Assembly: GCF_004297875.1 (NCBI RefSeq) | Contig: NZ_SCSK01000031.1 | Coordinates: forward strand, 40,529 to 104,528 | DNA length: 64,000 nt | DNA from: Pandoraea sp. | Lineage (GTDB): Bacteria > Pseudomonadota > Gammaproteobacteria > Burkholderiales > Burkholderiaceae | Direction of reading: 5' to 3' | Part shown: in pieces, positions 8,645 to 17,656 of the stretch | How positions within the stretch are numbered: position 1 is the stretch's first letter | Layout: every line of letters starts with the position of its first letter | Notes under the pieces: model-generated | Databases searched by the model: none | The model's input: only the letters and a program-made list of their open reading frames with translations | What the model was told of the DNA's origin: nothing | Program-made: the position numbers and the translations under genes

Positions 8645-9268
8645 TCAATCGAGCAAGCCCCGCTCGGCCAGCAAGGCTTGCACCTGCGCGAGGCGCAGCA
8701 TCGGGTCGTCCTGGCCGAGCAGCGCCTGTTTGAGGTGCGGCGGCAGCGCCAGCAGCTCGGCCCAGCGATTGGCAACCCAGCCACACTCGTCGAGCCGAAA
8801 CGGTGCAGCCATCGGCATCTGCTCACCTGGCACCCCCTGCTTCTGCAGTCGCGCAATGAGCCGCCCCAGCGCATCGGCGCCGCCCTGCAGTGTCGGGGGA
8901 ATCGGCACTATCGCGTCGTCGGCCAGCGCAGTGCCTTGCCCGTGCCATAGGCCATATTTGCCAGGCTCGGACGATGCCAGCCGGAAGCGCGTCGTGCCCA
9001 CGCACGTCAACTCCAGGAGTGTCGGCATCGGCGCCTCGCAGGACTCGATCCGCGCCATCGTGCCGACCGACCCGAGCAGCTCCGTCTTGCCCGCCTGGCG
9101 CACCTCGCTGCCCTCGAGCAAAATCACGACGCCGAATTCCGTTCCCTCAGCCAGGCATCGGCGGATCATATCGAGATAGCGCACTTCGAAAATGCGCAAA
9201 TGCAATACGCCGGATGGAAACAGCGCATTGCTCAACGGAAACAGCGGAATGGATGGCGGCAGCAACAT
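8645..9268 (-). CDS. LON peptidase substrate-binding domain protein
   Basis: A 207-residue protein started at ATG 9268 (MLLPPSIPLFPLSNALFPSG), the usual N terminus of stand-alone LON-N (PUA-like) proteins; the open frame continues upstream without similarity. The LHLRIFEVRYLDMIRRC and EFGVVI segments belong to the same domain. It lacks the ATPase and serine-lysine protease parts of Lon. Such proteins are widespread in proteobacteria and their function is unclear, possibly substrate recruitment or protein binding. Monocistronic as far as can be seen. Confidence 0.85.
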   Translation of the reverse strand: MLLPPSIPLFPLSNALFPSGVLHLRIFEVRYLDMIRRCLAEGTEFGVVILLEGSEVRQAGKTELLGSVGTMARIESCEAPMPTLLELTCVGTTRFRLASSEPGKYGLWHGQGTALADDAIVPIPPTLQGGADALGRLIARLQKQGVPGEQMPMAAPFRLDECGWVANRWAELLALPPHLKQALLGQDDPMLRLAQVQALLAERGLLD

Positions 9269-9421
9269 GCCGTCATGATGACACAGCCGCGGGGCGCTGC
9301 AACAGCGTGTTGCTGATTGCGTCCCGGAGATTGTCGCACCGCGCATCACCCGATCGGCGCAGCGCATCGGCAGTATCCGGTTAACCGCCACCGCTTGAGC
9401 AAGCAGATCCCGGAGGCTTCG

Positions 9422-9568
9422 ATGTACTCGGGGAATTCCCCGGAAATCCGGGACCCAGAGCGCTACGCCGCCAATCCGTATGCTTCTGTTTTCGACGGCA
9501 GCCTCGCTCGCGAGGTGCTGGGATTTCGCCCGACCAGCTCGTGGCGGGAAATCGTCAATGCCGAATGA
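9422..9568 (+). pseudogene. C-terminal remnant of an NAD-dependent epimerase/dehydratase
   Basis: A 48-codon frame starting at ATG 9422 with a good GGAGG 6 bases upstream. Its sequence NPYASVFDGSLAREVLGFRPTSSWREIV matches only the extreme C terminus of sugar-nucleotide epimerases, where a FD-x-S-x-A-R-x-LGF-x-P-x-x-SWR pattern is common. The Rossmann fold and catalytic YxxxK are absent upstream. It is either decayed leftovers of a larger gene or a translated micro-ORF. Function is unlikely. Confidence 0.5.
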
Positions 9569-10159
9569 GCGCCCGATATCGGGCGGTGGTTGCCTTCATC
9601 GCAGGAAACCCGCTCCGCCATTGCTGGGATCCGACGCGACCGGCCAACCCGAGCGCCTCGCAACACGGTCGCACCGATCCGCAACCGGACCACATACGAC
9701 GGAGACGTTCGAATGCAGTAAACGCTTAATATTTTTGCGACGCAAATGTCGTTTTTCGATAATCAAACGACGGAAAAGAAAAGTCTTTTTTACACCGAAT
9801 TTGTACTATGCAAACAGCAGGGTGAAACTCGAACGCCGGTGGATATATCGGTGAAATCCCTTATAGGACGGCATTTGGCAGCACCCGCGAGGCAAAACGG
9901 AAGTCGTCGCGCGAGGCATTTCCCGGTCACGGCCGGGCCAGGCGCGAGTGTGGCGAAATCGGATAGTAAAAAAATTGACATGGCAGGCCGGTCACCCACG
10001 CCGACACTGCCGGAGACACGTCTTCAGCAACACCCCGGCGACCGCCGCGGCAACCCGATGGTTTGGTCAGCCGCGCCGTGCACAAGAGGATCGGGGATGC
10101 CGAGGACCATGGTGACGCGCAGGACACTCACGTGAAATTGCCGTACTCAGGAGACAAAG
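9569..10159. other. 591-bp intergenic region with creatine-importer promoter
   Basis: No convincing gene. It contains the element shared with the creatinase promoter (9746-9809) and, after it, about 350 bases of apparent leader before the importer ATPase gene. A consensus -35-like TTGACA occurs at 9975-9980 but no matching -10 was found 17 bases later. No known riboswitch fold was recognised by eye. Confidence 0.5.
9746..9809 (+). promoter_or_regulatory. Shared promoter element A (creatine ABC importer)
   Basis: From 9747 the core TGTCGTTTTTCGATAATCAA differs at only two positions from TGTCGTATTTCGATAAGCAA in front of creatinase. Ungapped similarity continues for about 40 more bases (six-T tract, CGAA, then TA-x-TAT at equal offsets). 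This is probably an activator site plus promoter, recognised by one of the two GlxA-type regulators in the cluster. It sits about 350 bases before the ATPase start. Confidence 0.65.
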
Positions 10160-11248
10160 ATGCCTCAACCATTTGTTCGCTTTGCGCAGGTCCAGAAGAC
10201 GTATGACGGCGAGAGTCTGGTCGTCAAGGACCTGAATCTCGATATTGAACAAGGCGAGTTTCTCACGCTGCTTGGCCCATCCGGCTCGGGCAAGACGACG
10301 ACCCTGATGATGCTCGCCGGATTCGAGACCGCCACGCACGGCGAAATCTATCTCGACGGGCAACCGATCAATCGTCTCGCGCCGGAAAAGCGCAATATCG
10401 GCATGGTGTTCCAGAGCTACGCGCTTTTTCCTCACATGACGGTCGAGGAAAATATCGCATTCTCGCTGAAAGTGCGCCGCAGGCCGGCCGAGGAAATCAA
10501 GCAAAAAGTCGCACATGCGCTGGACACGGTCGGCCTCAAGGGGTTTGGCCAGAGACGCCCCAACCAGCTGTCGGGTGGACAGCAACAGCGGGTGGCGGTG
10601 GCCCGCGCCCTGGTGTTCGAGCCCAAGCTGGTGTTGATGGACGAACCACTCTCGGCACTCGACAAGCAACTGCGCGAGCAGATGAAATTCGAGATCAAGC
10701 GACTGCACCGCGAACTTGGCATCACCGTCGTGTACGTCACGCACGACCAATCGGAAGCCTTGACGATGTCGGACCGCGTCGCGGTCTTCCAGGACGGCCG
10801 CATCATCCAGCTCGATACGCCGGTCGATCTTTATGAGCGCCCGGGCAACGCGTTCGTCGCGCGTTTCATCGGCGAAAACAATCGTCTCGTGGGCGACGTG
10901 AAGTCGCTGGGCAGTAACGAGTGTGTGGTCGAATGCGGCGGTGAAATCATCCGTGCCCTGCCCGTCAACGTGCAGCGCTCAGGCAATCGCACCACGCTGT
11001 CGCTGCGTCCCGAGCGGGTCGTGCTCGACCCGCCCCAAACCACCCACGACAACGTGGTCGAGGCCCGCATAGAAGAGCTGGTCTATCTGGGCGACCACTT
11101 GCGGGTCAGAACGACGGCCTGCGGCACCGATAGCTTCATCATCAAACTGCCGAACACGGCCAGCGGCTATCCGCAATTACGCGAGCAACAAGTGATCCGC
11201 GTCGGCTGGCAGGCGGCCGATTGCCGGGCGCTCGATTACGTTCAGTAA
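10160..11248 (+). CDS. ABC transporter ATP-binding protein, spermidine/putrescine type (probable creatine importer)
   Basis: A 362-residue PotA-like ATPase started at ATG 10160 with AGGAGA upstream. Walker A is [10 protein letters not shown] (39-48), the signature LSGGQ lies at 137-141, Walker B VLMDEP at 158-163, and a C-terminal TOBE-type regulatory domain follows from about residue 285 ([10 protein letters not shown]). It is the first gene of a four-gene importer operon (ATPase, binding protein, two permeases) ending at a strong terminator. Creatinase follows directly and its promoter matches this operon's. I therefore infer creatine or a related guanidino/methylamine compound as substrate. 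The family itself is best known for polyamines. Confidence 0.9.
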   Translation: MPQPFVRFAQVQKTYDGESLVVKDLNLDIEQGEFLTLLGPSGSGKTTTLMMLAGFETATHGEIYLDGQPINRLAPEKRNIGMVFQSYALFPHMTVEENIAFSLKVRRRPAEEIKQKVAHALDTVGLKGFGQRRPNQLSGGQQQRVAVARALVFEPKLVLMDEPLSALDKQLREQMKFEIKRLHRELGITVVYVTHDQSEALTMSDRVAVFQDGRIIQLDTPVDLYERPGNAFVARFIGENNRLVGDVKSLGSNECVVECGGEIIRALPVNVQRSGNRTTLSLRPERVVLDPPQTTHDNVVEARIEELVYLGDHLRVRTTACGTDSFIIKLPNTASGYPQLREQQVIRVGWQAADCRALDYVQ

Positions 11249-11315
11249 CCGCAACGCCGCCGAATCACTATTAATAAATCGCGCAGGGCAAATCCATTGG
11301 AACCAGGAGGATCAC

Positions 11316-12386
11316 ATGAAACAAAACAAGAGCGCATTATTTTCATGCGGCGTGGTGTCGTTGCTGCTGGGTCTCTCGCTTCCGCTTCACGCGGAGACGA
11401 TGACGCTCACGTCATGGGGCGGCGCATACTCGAAGAGCCAACTCGAGGCGATGATCAAGCCTTACGAAAAAGCCACCGGCAATCAGGTGCTGCAGGAAGA
11501 CTACAACGGCGGGCTGGCTGAAATTCGCGCTCAGGTACAAACCGGCAACGTCAAATGGGATGTGGTCGACGTCGAGTATGCCGAGGCGCTGCGCGGCTGC
11601 GACGACGGCCTGTTCGAGCACATCGATGCCAAGTCGTTGCCGCCGGGCAGCGACGGCGTGCCGGCCGACAAGGATTTTCTGCCCGGCCGGGTTACCGACT
11701 GTGCGGTGGGCAATGTGTCATACGCGAACGTTTATGCCTATGACAAAGCCAAATATCCGAGCGGTGGCCCGCAAACGCTGGAGGACTTTTTCAATCTGAA
11801 GAAATTCCCTGGCAAGCGCGGTCTGAAGAAGGAGCCGAACGTCAATCTGGAAATGGCGCTGATGGCCGATGGCGTCAAGCCGGAAGACGTCTATAAGGTG
11901 CTGAGCACGCCGGCGGGGCTGGATCGCGCGTTCAAGAAGCTCGACACCATCAAGAAAGACATCGTGTGGTGGCAGGCTGGCGCTCAGCCGGCGCAGCTAC
12001 TGGCCAGCGGGGAAGTGGCGATGACCACCGTGTATCACGGCCGCATCTACGATGCCGACACCAAGGACGGGAAGAACTTCCAGATTGTATGGGACGGCCA
12101 GGTTCAGGTGCCTGATTTCTTCGTCGTGGTCAAAGGCTCGAAGCATGTCAAGGAAGCGATGGATTTCATTCGCTACGCGACGGGCTCGCGCCCGCTGGCG
12201 AGTCAGACCCAATACATTCCCTACGCACCGGCGAGAAAATCCTCGATGAAGTTCGTCGATCAGAAAGTCTTGCCCTGGCTGCCGACCGACGATCACCCGG
12301 GCCGCCATATGACGACGGACGCCGCCTGGTGGGCCGACCATGCCGACCAGATCAACCAGCGCTTCGCCACGTGGCTGGCGCAGTGA
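11316..12386 (+). CDS. ABC transporter periplasmic substrate-binding protein, PotD/PotF-like
   Basis: A 356-residue secreted binding protein. The first 26 residues are a signal peptide (KSALFSCGVVSLLLGLSLPLHA) likely cut before ETMTLTSWGG. The mature part has the TLTSWGGAYSKSQLEAMIKPYEKATG opening of the spermidine/putrescine and Fe-type class II binding proteins, and ATGSRPLASQTQYIPYAPARK near the C terminus. A strong AGGAGG precedes ATG 11316. It delivers substrate to the permease pair downstream. Creatine or a related compound is inferred from the neighbouring creatinase and shared promoter element. Confidence 0.9.
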   Translation: MKQNKSALFSCGVVSLLLGLSLPLHAETMTLTSWGGAYSKSQLEAMIKPYEKATGNQVLQEDYNGGLAEIRAQVQTGNVKWDVVDVEYAEALRGCDDGLFEHIDAKSLPPGSDGVPADKDFLPGRVTDCAVGNVSYANVYAYDKAKYPSGGPQTLEDFFNLKKFPGKRGLKKEPNVNLEMALMADGVKPEDVYKVLSTPAGLDRAFKKLDTIKKDIVWWQAGAQPAQLLASGEVAMTTVYHGRIYDADTKDGKNFQIVWDGQVQVPDFFVVVKGSKHVKEAMDFIRYATGSRPLASQTQYIPYAPARKSSMKFVDQKVLPWLPTDDHPGRHMTTDAAWWADHADQINQRFATWLAQ

Positions 12387-12464
12387 GCACGACCGCTTAA
12401 AGTAATCAAGGGCGCCATGCCTCGCACCAGCGGGTCGAGGGCATGGCGCCGCGGAGGAGACTCA

Positions 12465-13757
12465 ATGGACCCGACCATGGATGCGGCTATTTGGAAGTTC
12501 GATGTGAAGACATCGCAGCAGGAAGTCAGTCAGCTGAAAAATAAACTCCGGCGCGCCGAGAGAATGAACCATTTGCGTTCCTATCTGATGATCGCACCGC
12601 TCTTTGTATTTATCGCCGTCACCTTTCTCGTGCCGATCGGCATGATGCTCTACAAGAGCGTGTATGACCCGGTGATCAGCCGGCACCTGCCCGAGACGGT
12701 CGCGCAGCTGCGCGGCTGGGATCCAACCCGCCAGGCCGTGCCCGACGCCGCGGCGTTCGACGCGCTGGCTGCCGATATGGTCGCCGCCGCGCATCATGAT
12801 GCGATTCCGAAAATCGCCTCGCGCCTGAATTTCGAATCCGGCGGGATGCTGTCGCTGTTCATGCGCACCGCGCGCATGGTCAAGAAGGAGGCGGCGGCCG
12901 CGCCTGCCTCGCATGACTGGAAGCAGCGCTTCATGGCGCTCGATCCGGCTTGGGCAACACCGCGGCCATGGGCCATCATCAAGCGTCTTGGCCATGTCTA
13001 TACCGCCGGCTACTACGCGCAAGCCCTCGATCTCAAATACAAGGTCAATGGCAGCCTGGAGCGGCAGCCGTCGTCGTCACGCCTGTACGTCGGCGTCTTC
13101 GGCCGCACCGCGTGGGTCGGCCTGCTGGTCACCGGCGCCTGCCTGCTGCTGGGCTACCCGCTCGCCTACTTGCTGGCCAACCTGAGCCCGAAGAAGGGCA
13201 ATCTGTTGATGATCATGGTATTGCTGCCGTTCTGGACATCGCTGCTGGTGCGCACCACGGCCTGGATCGTCCTGCTGCAGTCCGACGGCGTGATCAATAA
13301 ATTCCTGCTCTGGCTCGGACTCATCCAGCATCCGCTCAACCTGGTCTACAACCGCATCGGCGTGGTCGTCACCATGACGCATATTCTGCTGCCGTTCATG
13401 GTGCTGCCGCTGTTCAGCGTGATGAAAGCCATACCGCCGTCGTACGCGCGCGCGGCGCGCTCGCTCGGCGCGGGGCCGTGGCGAGCCTTCTGGCAAGTGT
13501 ATTTCCCGCAAAGCATGCCTGGCATCAGCGCGGGCGTGCTGCTGGTGTTCATTCTGTCGATCGGCTATTACATTACGCCGGCGCTGGTGGGCGGTCCCGC
13601 CGACCAGATGATCAGCTACTTCATCGCCGACAATCTGAGCCGCTCGCTGAACTGGGGCCTGGCTGCCGCGCTCGGCGGCATCCTGCTGGCCAGCGTGCTG
13701 TTGCTGTATTCCGTGTACGAACGCTTCGTGGGGATCGCCAATGTCAAACTCGGGTAA
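12465..13757 (+). CDS. ABC transporter permease (PotB-like) with large periplasmic insertion
   Basis: 430 residues from ATG 12465, which has GGAGGAGA upstream. After a charged, coiled N-terminal stretch (about 1-38), the first membrane helix spans about 43-62. About 150 residues without membrane segments follow before the standard five-helix permease core from about residue 205. The EAA-type coupling loop is AARSLGAGPWRAFWQVYFPQSMPG. Ordinary PotB proteins are about 280 residues and lack this insertion, which should face the periplasm and may shape ligand delivery. The last 17 bases overlap the next permease gene. Confidence 0.88.
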   Translation: MDPTMDAAIWKFDVKTSQQEVSQLKNKLRRAERMNHLRSYLMIAPLFVFIAVTFLVPIGMMLYKSVYDPVISRHLPETVAQLRGWDPTRQAVPDAAAFDALAADMVAAAHHDAIPKIASRLNFESGGMLSLFMRTARMVKKEAAAAPASHDWKQRFMALDPAWATPRPWAIIKRLGHVYTAGYYAQALDLKYKVNGSLERQPSSSRLYVGVFGRTAWVGLLVTGACLLLGYPLAYLLANLSPKKGNLLMIMVLLPFWTSLLVRTTAWIVLLQSDGVINKFLLWLGLIQHPLNLVYNRIGVVVTMTHILLPFMVLPLFSVMKAIPPSYARAARSLGAGPWRAFWQVYFPQSMPGISAGVLLVFILSIGYYITPALVGGPADQMISYFIADNLSRSLNWGLAAALGGILLASVLLLYSVYERFVGIANVKLG

Positions 13758-14592
13758 AGCCGCCAGATTTCCGCTCTACACCACGGCGGCGCAAAAAGCG
13801 TGGCATTACGTATTCGTCGGATTCTGCGCGGCGGTGCTGTTCTATCTGATCGCACCGATCCTGGCCGTCATTCCGCTGGCATTCAACAAGGATCCGTTCT
13901 TCACCTATCCGATCCATGCCGTCAGTCTGAAATGGTTCTGGGCATTCTTCCATGACCAGATTTGGCAAATATCGCTGCGCAACAGCATCGTGGTCGGTAC
14001 CGCCGCGACGCTGATCTCGACCAGCCTGGGCACGCTGGCGGCCGTGGGGTTGAGTCGCCCGAACCTGCCCGGCCGGGCGCTGATCATGGCCTTGCTGGTC
14101 TCGCCGATGATCGTGCCAGTGGTCATTGCCGCGGTCGGCATGTACTTTTTCTACTCGACCCTGGGGCTGGCCAACACGCTGCTCGGCATCATGCTGGCCC
14201 ATGCAGCGCTGGGCACGCCGTTCGTGGTGATTACCGTGACCGCCACCATGGTCGGCTTCGACCAGTCGCTGGTACGGGCCGCCCGCAATCTGGGCGCCTC
14301 GCCGCTGAGCGCTTTCTGGCGCGTGACCCTGCCGGTCATCTGGCCCGGCATTCTCTCGGGCGCATTGTTCGCGTTTGCGACGTCGTTCGACGAAGTGGTT
14401 ATCGTGCTGTTCCTGGGCGGCGTGGAGCAGCGCACCATCCCGCGACAGATGTGGGTCGGATTGCGCGAGCAGTTGAGTCCCACCATTCTCGCCGTCGCGG
14501 TGATGCTCATCACCATCTCGGTATTGATGCTGCTCACCCTTGAAAAACTGCGTCAGCGCAGCGTCCGGCTACGCGGCATCCAGGAGGCCTAG
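13741..14592 (+). CDS. ABC transporter permease (PotC-like)
   Basis: A 283-residue inner-membrane permease with six predicted helices, beginning inside the previous gene (17-base overlap), which implies coupled translation. The coupling-loop motif AARNLGASPLSAFWRVTLPVIWPGI is typical of the PotC/YdcV branch, and FATSFDEVVIVLFLGG is the well-conserved helix 5 region. It pairs with the larger upstream permease to form the importer channel. The operon ends here: a 13-bp stem and T-run follow within 40 bases. Confidence 0.92.
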   Translation: MSNSGKAARFPLYTTAAQKAWHYVFVGFCAAVLFYLIAPILAVIPLAFNKDPFFTYPIHAVSLKWFWAFFHDQIWQISLRNSIVVGTAATLISTSLGTLAAVGLSRPNLPGRALIMALLVSPMIVPVVIAAVGMYFFYSTLGLANTLLGIMLAHAALGTPFVVITVTATMVGFDQSLVRAARNLGASPLSAFWRVTLPVIWPGILSGALFAFATSFDEVVIVLFLGGVEQRTIPRQMWVGLREQLSPTILAVAVMLITISVLMLLTLEKLRQRSVRLRGIQEA

Positions 14593-14628
14593 CAGGCCGG
14601 CGATTACCTCCTACCGGCAACAATAAAC

Positions 14629-14665
14629 CCAATGGCGCGCCCGACGGCGCGCCATTGGCGTTTTT
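14629..14665 (+). terminator. Intrinsic terminator of the ABC importer operon
   Basis: Perfect 13-bp stem CCAATGGCGCGCC / GGCGCGCCATTGG with CGAC loop (14629-14658) followed by CG and TTTTT (14661-14665). It is a textbook rho-independent terminator that separates the importer operon from creatinase. Confidence 0.92.
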
Positions 14666-14779
14666 GGAGAAAGCTATTTTCTTGCGACATCGCTTCCCTC
14701 GTCCGGCGCACTCCGGCCTCCTTTTTTCATAAGGGTTTACCAGTGTGTCGGGCGTGACCGCGCTCCCGCTTCGCCAGGG

Positions 14780-14843
14780 ATGTCGTATTTCGATAAGCAA
14801 TATTCGCCCTCGAAGATGTTTTTTTCTGTCGAACTTTTAGTAT
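14780..14843 (+). promoter_or_regulatory. Shared promoter element B (creatinase)
   Basis: From 14781 the sequence TGTCGTATTTCGATAAGCAA matches element A at 9747 with two differences. A seven-T tract, CGAA and TA-x-TAT follow at the same offsets. It ends about 46 bases before the creatinase ATG, so the promoter itself is likely within or just after this block. Confidence 0.68.
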
Positions 14844-14889
14844 TTCCTTTACCGGGACATTGATAACGACCTCGTAAAGGAGCAAAAAG

Positions 14890-16101
14890 ATGACACTACC
14901 CAGCCTGATTCGCATCGAAAATGGCGAGAAGGTTCGCAATACTTTTTCGCGCGAAGAATACTTCGGCCGTCAGCGCAAGCTGCGAAAGTATATGTCGGAT
15001 AACGAGATAGACGGCGTGCTGTTCACGTCCTATCACAACATCAACTACTACGCGGATTTTCTGTATTGCTCGTTTGGCCGCAAGTACGGTCTGGCCATCA
15101 CGCAGGAGAAGGTCGTATCCATTTCCGCCAACATCGACGGCGGCCAGCCGTGGCGACGCACGGTGGGCGATTACAACGTCGTCTACACCGACTGGCAGCG
15201 CGACAACTACTATCGCGCAGTCAAGGAAGAACTGCACGGCAAGCGGCGCATCGGGGTGGAATTCGACCATCTCGCCGTCGAAATGCTCAGCAAGCTCAAG
15301 GCTGCCCTGCCCGAGGCCGAATTCGTCGACATCGGCGTGGCGACCATGCGCATGCGCATGCTCAAGTCCGACGAGGAGATCGCGCTGATCAAGCAAGGCG
15401 CCCAGGTGTGCGACGTCGGCGGCGCGGCGCTAGTCGCGGCGATCAAGGAGGGCGTGCCGGAACATGAAGTGGCGCTGGCTTCGACGCAGGCGATGGTGCG
15501 CGAAATCGCCAGGCGCTACCCCGACTCCGAACTGATGGACACCTGGACGTGGTTCCAATCCGGCATCAATACGGATGGCGCCCACAACCCGGTGACCACG
15601 CGCCGAGTGCAGCGCGGCGACATTCTGAGCCTGAATTGCTTTTCGATGATCTCGGGCTACTACACGGCGCTCGAACGGACGCTGTTCTTCGATCACTGCT
15701 CAGACGATCACCTCAAGCTGTGGAAGGTCAACGTCGAGGTCCATGAGGCTGGCCTGGCGATGGTCAAGCCGGGTGTGCGCTGCTGCGACATCGCGCACGA
15801 GCTCAACAAGATCTACGAAGCGCATGGGCTGCTGGAGTATCGCACCTTCGGCTATGGGCACTCGTTCGGTGTATTGTCGCATTACTATGGCCGCGAAGCC
15901 GGTCTGGAACTGCGCGAGGATATCGAAACGGTGCTGGAGCCGAACATGGTCGTGTCGATCGAACCGATGATCATGCTGCCCGAGGGCATGCCGGGTGCCG
16001 GCGGCTATCGCGAGCACGACATCCTGGTGGTCACCAAAGACGGTGCCGAGGACATCACCGGCTTTCCGTACGGGCCGGAGAAAAATATCATTCACGGCTA
16101 A
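14890..16101 (+). CDS. Creatinase (creatine amidinohydrolase)
   Basis: Hydrolyses creatine to sarcosine and urea (EC 3.5.3.3). At 403 residues it is the same length as the Pseudomonas enzyme and is recognisably similar throughout: FTSYHNINYYADFLYCSFG, ISANIDGGQPWRRTVG and MDTWTWFQSGINTDG are near-identical to it. The catalytic histidine falls at H232 (AHNPVTT), and E262 and E358 of the pita-bread fold are present. The metal ligands of related aminopeptidases are not, as expected for this metal-free enzyme. GTAAAGGAG lies before ATG 14890. The sarcosine formed feeds the soxBDAG genes nearby. No urease is visible in the window. Confidence 0.96.
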   Translation: MTLPSLIRIENGEKVRNTFSREEYFGRQRKLRKYMSDNEIDGVLFTSYHNINYYADFLYCSFGRKYGLAITQEKVVSISANIDGGQPWRRTVGDYNVVYTDWQRDNYYRAVKEELHGKRRIGVEFDHLAVEMLSKLKAALPEAEFVDIGVATMRMRMLKSDEEIALIKQGAQVCDVGGAALVAAIKEGVPEHEVALASTQAMVREIARRYPDSELMDTWTWFQSGINTDGAHNPVTTRRVQRGDILSLNCFSMISGYYTALERTLFFDHCSDDHLKLWKVNVEVHEAGLAMVKPGVRCCDIAHELNKIYEAHGLLEYRTFGYGHSFGVLSHYYGREAGLELREDIETVLEPNMVVSIEPMIMLPEGMPGAGGYREHDILVVTKDGAEDITGFPYGPEKNIIHG

Positions 16102-16128
16102 GCGCGCATTGCAATAAGCCGCAGCCCC

Positions 16129-16155
16129 CTGCCCCGCGCCAATACGCCGGGGCAG
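16129..16155 (+). terminator. Hairpin after creatinase
   Basis: CTGCCCCG (16129-16136) pairs with CGGGGCAG (16148-16155) about 30 bases after the creatinase stop. No T-tract; terminator-like only. Confidence 0.4.
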
Positions 16156-16248
16156 ATCGAACAAGAGGCCGTTGCACGGCCCGAACCCCGGACGCCGGCG
16201 CGTGCGGGTCGAACACTGGCATTACCAAGATATGGATGAGTGGAGACA

Positions 16249-17598
16249 ATGAACAGTAAGGAAATTCTGCGCACGCCCACGCAATTGGGCAATTTCGGCG
16301 GCGGGTCGCAGGCCGCGGCCGGCCGCGTGGCCGACCCGGCCATCCTGCGGCGCGCCGCGGTCGCCAGTTTCATCGGCAACTTCGTCGAATGGTTCGACTA
16401 CGCCGCCTATGGCTACCTGGCCACCATCATCGCGGTCGTTTTTTTCCCGGCCAGCGACAAAACCACCGGCCTGTTGTCGGCCTATGCGATCTTCGCCATC
16501 TCGTTCATCATTCGGCCGGTCGGCGGCATCGTCTGGGGCCATGTGGGCGATAAGTTCGGGCGGCGCGCCGCCCTGTCGCTGTCCATTTTGATCATGTCGG
16601 CCTCGACCTTTCTGATCGCCCTGCTGCCGACCTATCAACAAGTCGGCGTGCTCGCGCCGATCCTGCTGCTGGTCATTCGCCTGGTGCAAGGCTTCTCGGC
16701 GTCCGGCGAATACGCCGGCGCCTCGGCATTCCTCGCCGAATACGCGCCGCCCGGCAAACGCGGCTACCTGACCAGCATCGTGCCAGCGAGCACCGCGGCC
16801 GGCCTGCTGTTCGGCTCGGTACTGGTGGCGCTCATGCATGCTTTCATGAGCACCGAGAGCCTGCATGCCTATGGCTGGCGGCTGCCGTTCCTGCTGGCTG
16901 CGCCGTTCGGCCTGATCGGGCGCTACATCCGGATCAAGCTCGAGGAAACGCCGCGCTTCAAGGCGCTCGAAGCGGCGCACCATGTCGATCGCACTCCCCT
17001 GCGGCATCTCTTCGAAAACCACCGCGGCAAGCTCATCATCGCTTTTGCCGTCACCTGCCTGAATGCCGTGGCGTTTTACCTGGTGCTCAGCTATATGCCG
17101 ACCTACCTGTCGACCGAGATGGGGGTCAGCGAGACCCAGTCGCTGATCGCCGCAACGATTTCGCTGATCACCTATATCGGCCTGATTTTCCTGATGGGCT
17201 CGCTGTCGGATCGGCTCGGCCGCAAAACCATGCTGGTACTGGCGTCGCTCGCCTTCATGGCATGCACGGTGCCGCTGTTCGCCGCGCTGAGCGGCGCGGG
17301 TTTTGTCAAGATCGTCCTGATCCAGATTCTGTTCGGCGCCCTGCTGACGATGAATGACGGCACGCTGCCGTGCTTTCTGTCGGAGATCTTTCCGACCCAT
17401 GTTCGCTATAGCGGCTTTGCCTTCAGCTTCAACAGCGCCAATGCACTGTTCGGCGGCACCGCACCGCTGGTGGCGACCTGGTTGATCGGCTTGAGCGGCA
17501 GCAAGATGGCACCGGCGTGGTATCTTGTCGGCGCGGCCACGGTGGCTTTGGTCGGCATGTTGCTGGCCAGCGAGACCGCCAAGGCGCCGCTCGACTAG
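16249..17598 (+). CDS. MFS transporter, metabolite:H+ symporter (MHS/ProP-like)
   Basis: 449 residues from ATG 16249 (GTG 16240 in frame is an alternative; GGAG lies only 3 bases before the ATG). VASFIGNFVEWFDYAAYGYLA in helix 1 and GHVGDKFGRRAALS between helices 2 and 3 are diagnostic of the MHS family that includes ProP, proline/betaine and dicarboxylate carriers. RLVQGFSASGEYAGASAFLAEYAP is the helix 4-5 signature. Placed between creatinase and a GlxA-type regulator, it may import sarcosine, betaine, creatine or another methylamine as a proton-coupled alternative to the ABC importer. Ends at a strong hairpin. Confidence 0.88.
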   Translation: MNSKEILRTPTQLGNFGGGSQAAAGRVADPAILRRAAVASFIGNFVEWFDYAAYGYLATIIAVVFFPASDKTTGLLSAYAIFAISFIIRPVGGIVWGHVGDKFGRRAALSLSILIMSASTFLIALLPTYQQVGVLAPILLLVIRLVQGFSASGEYAGASAFLAEYAPPGKRGYLTSIVPASTAAGLLFGSVLVALMHAFMSTESLHAYGWRLPFLLAAPFGLIGRYIRIKLEETPRFKALEAAHHVDRTPLRHLFENHRGKLIIAFAVTCLNAVAFYLVLSYMPTYLSTEMGVSETQSLIAATISLITYIGLIFLMGSLSDRLGRKTMLVLASLAFMACTVPLFAALSGAGFVKIVLIQILFGALLTMNDGTLPCFLSEIFPTHVRYSGFAFSFNSANALFGGTAPLVATWLIGLSGSKMAPAWYLVGAATVALVGMLLASETAKAPLD

Positions 17599-17613
17599 TC
17601 CGCCTGAATCTCC

Positions 17614-17639
17614 GGCGCCAGGCCTGGCCTGGCGCCTTT
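17614..17639 (+). terminator. Hairpin terminator after MHS carrier
   Basis: GGCGCCAGGCC-T-GGCCTGGCGCC, 11-base arms around one base (17614-17636), followed by TTT. It lies between the carrier stop and the regulator start, so the regulator may rely on read-through or on its own promoter. Confidence 0.6.
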
Positions 17640-17656
17640 GCCAACGATTTTCCACG

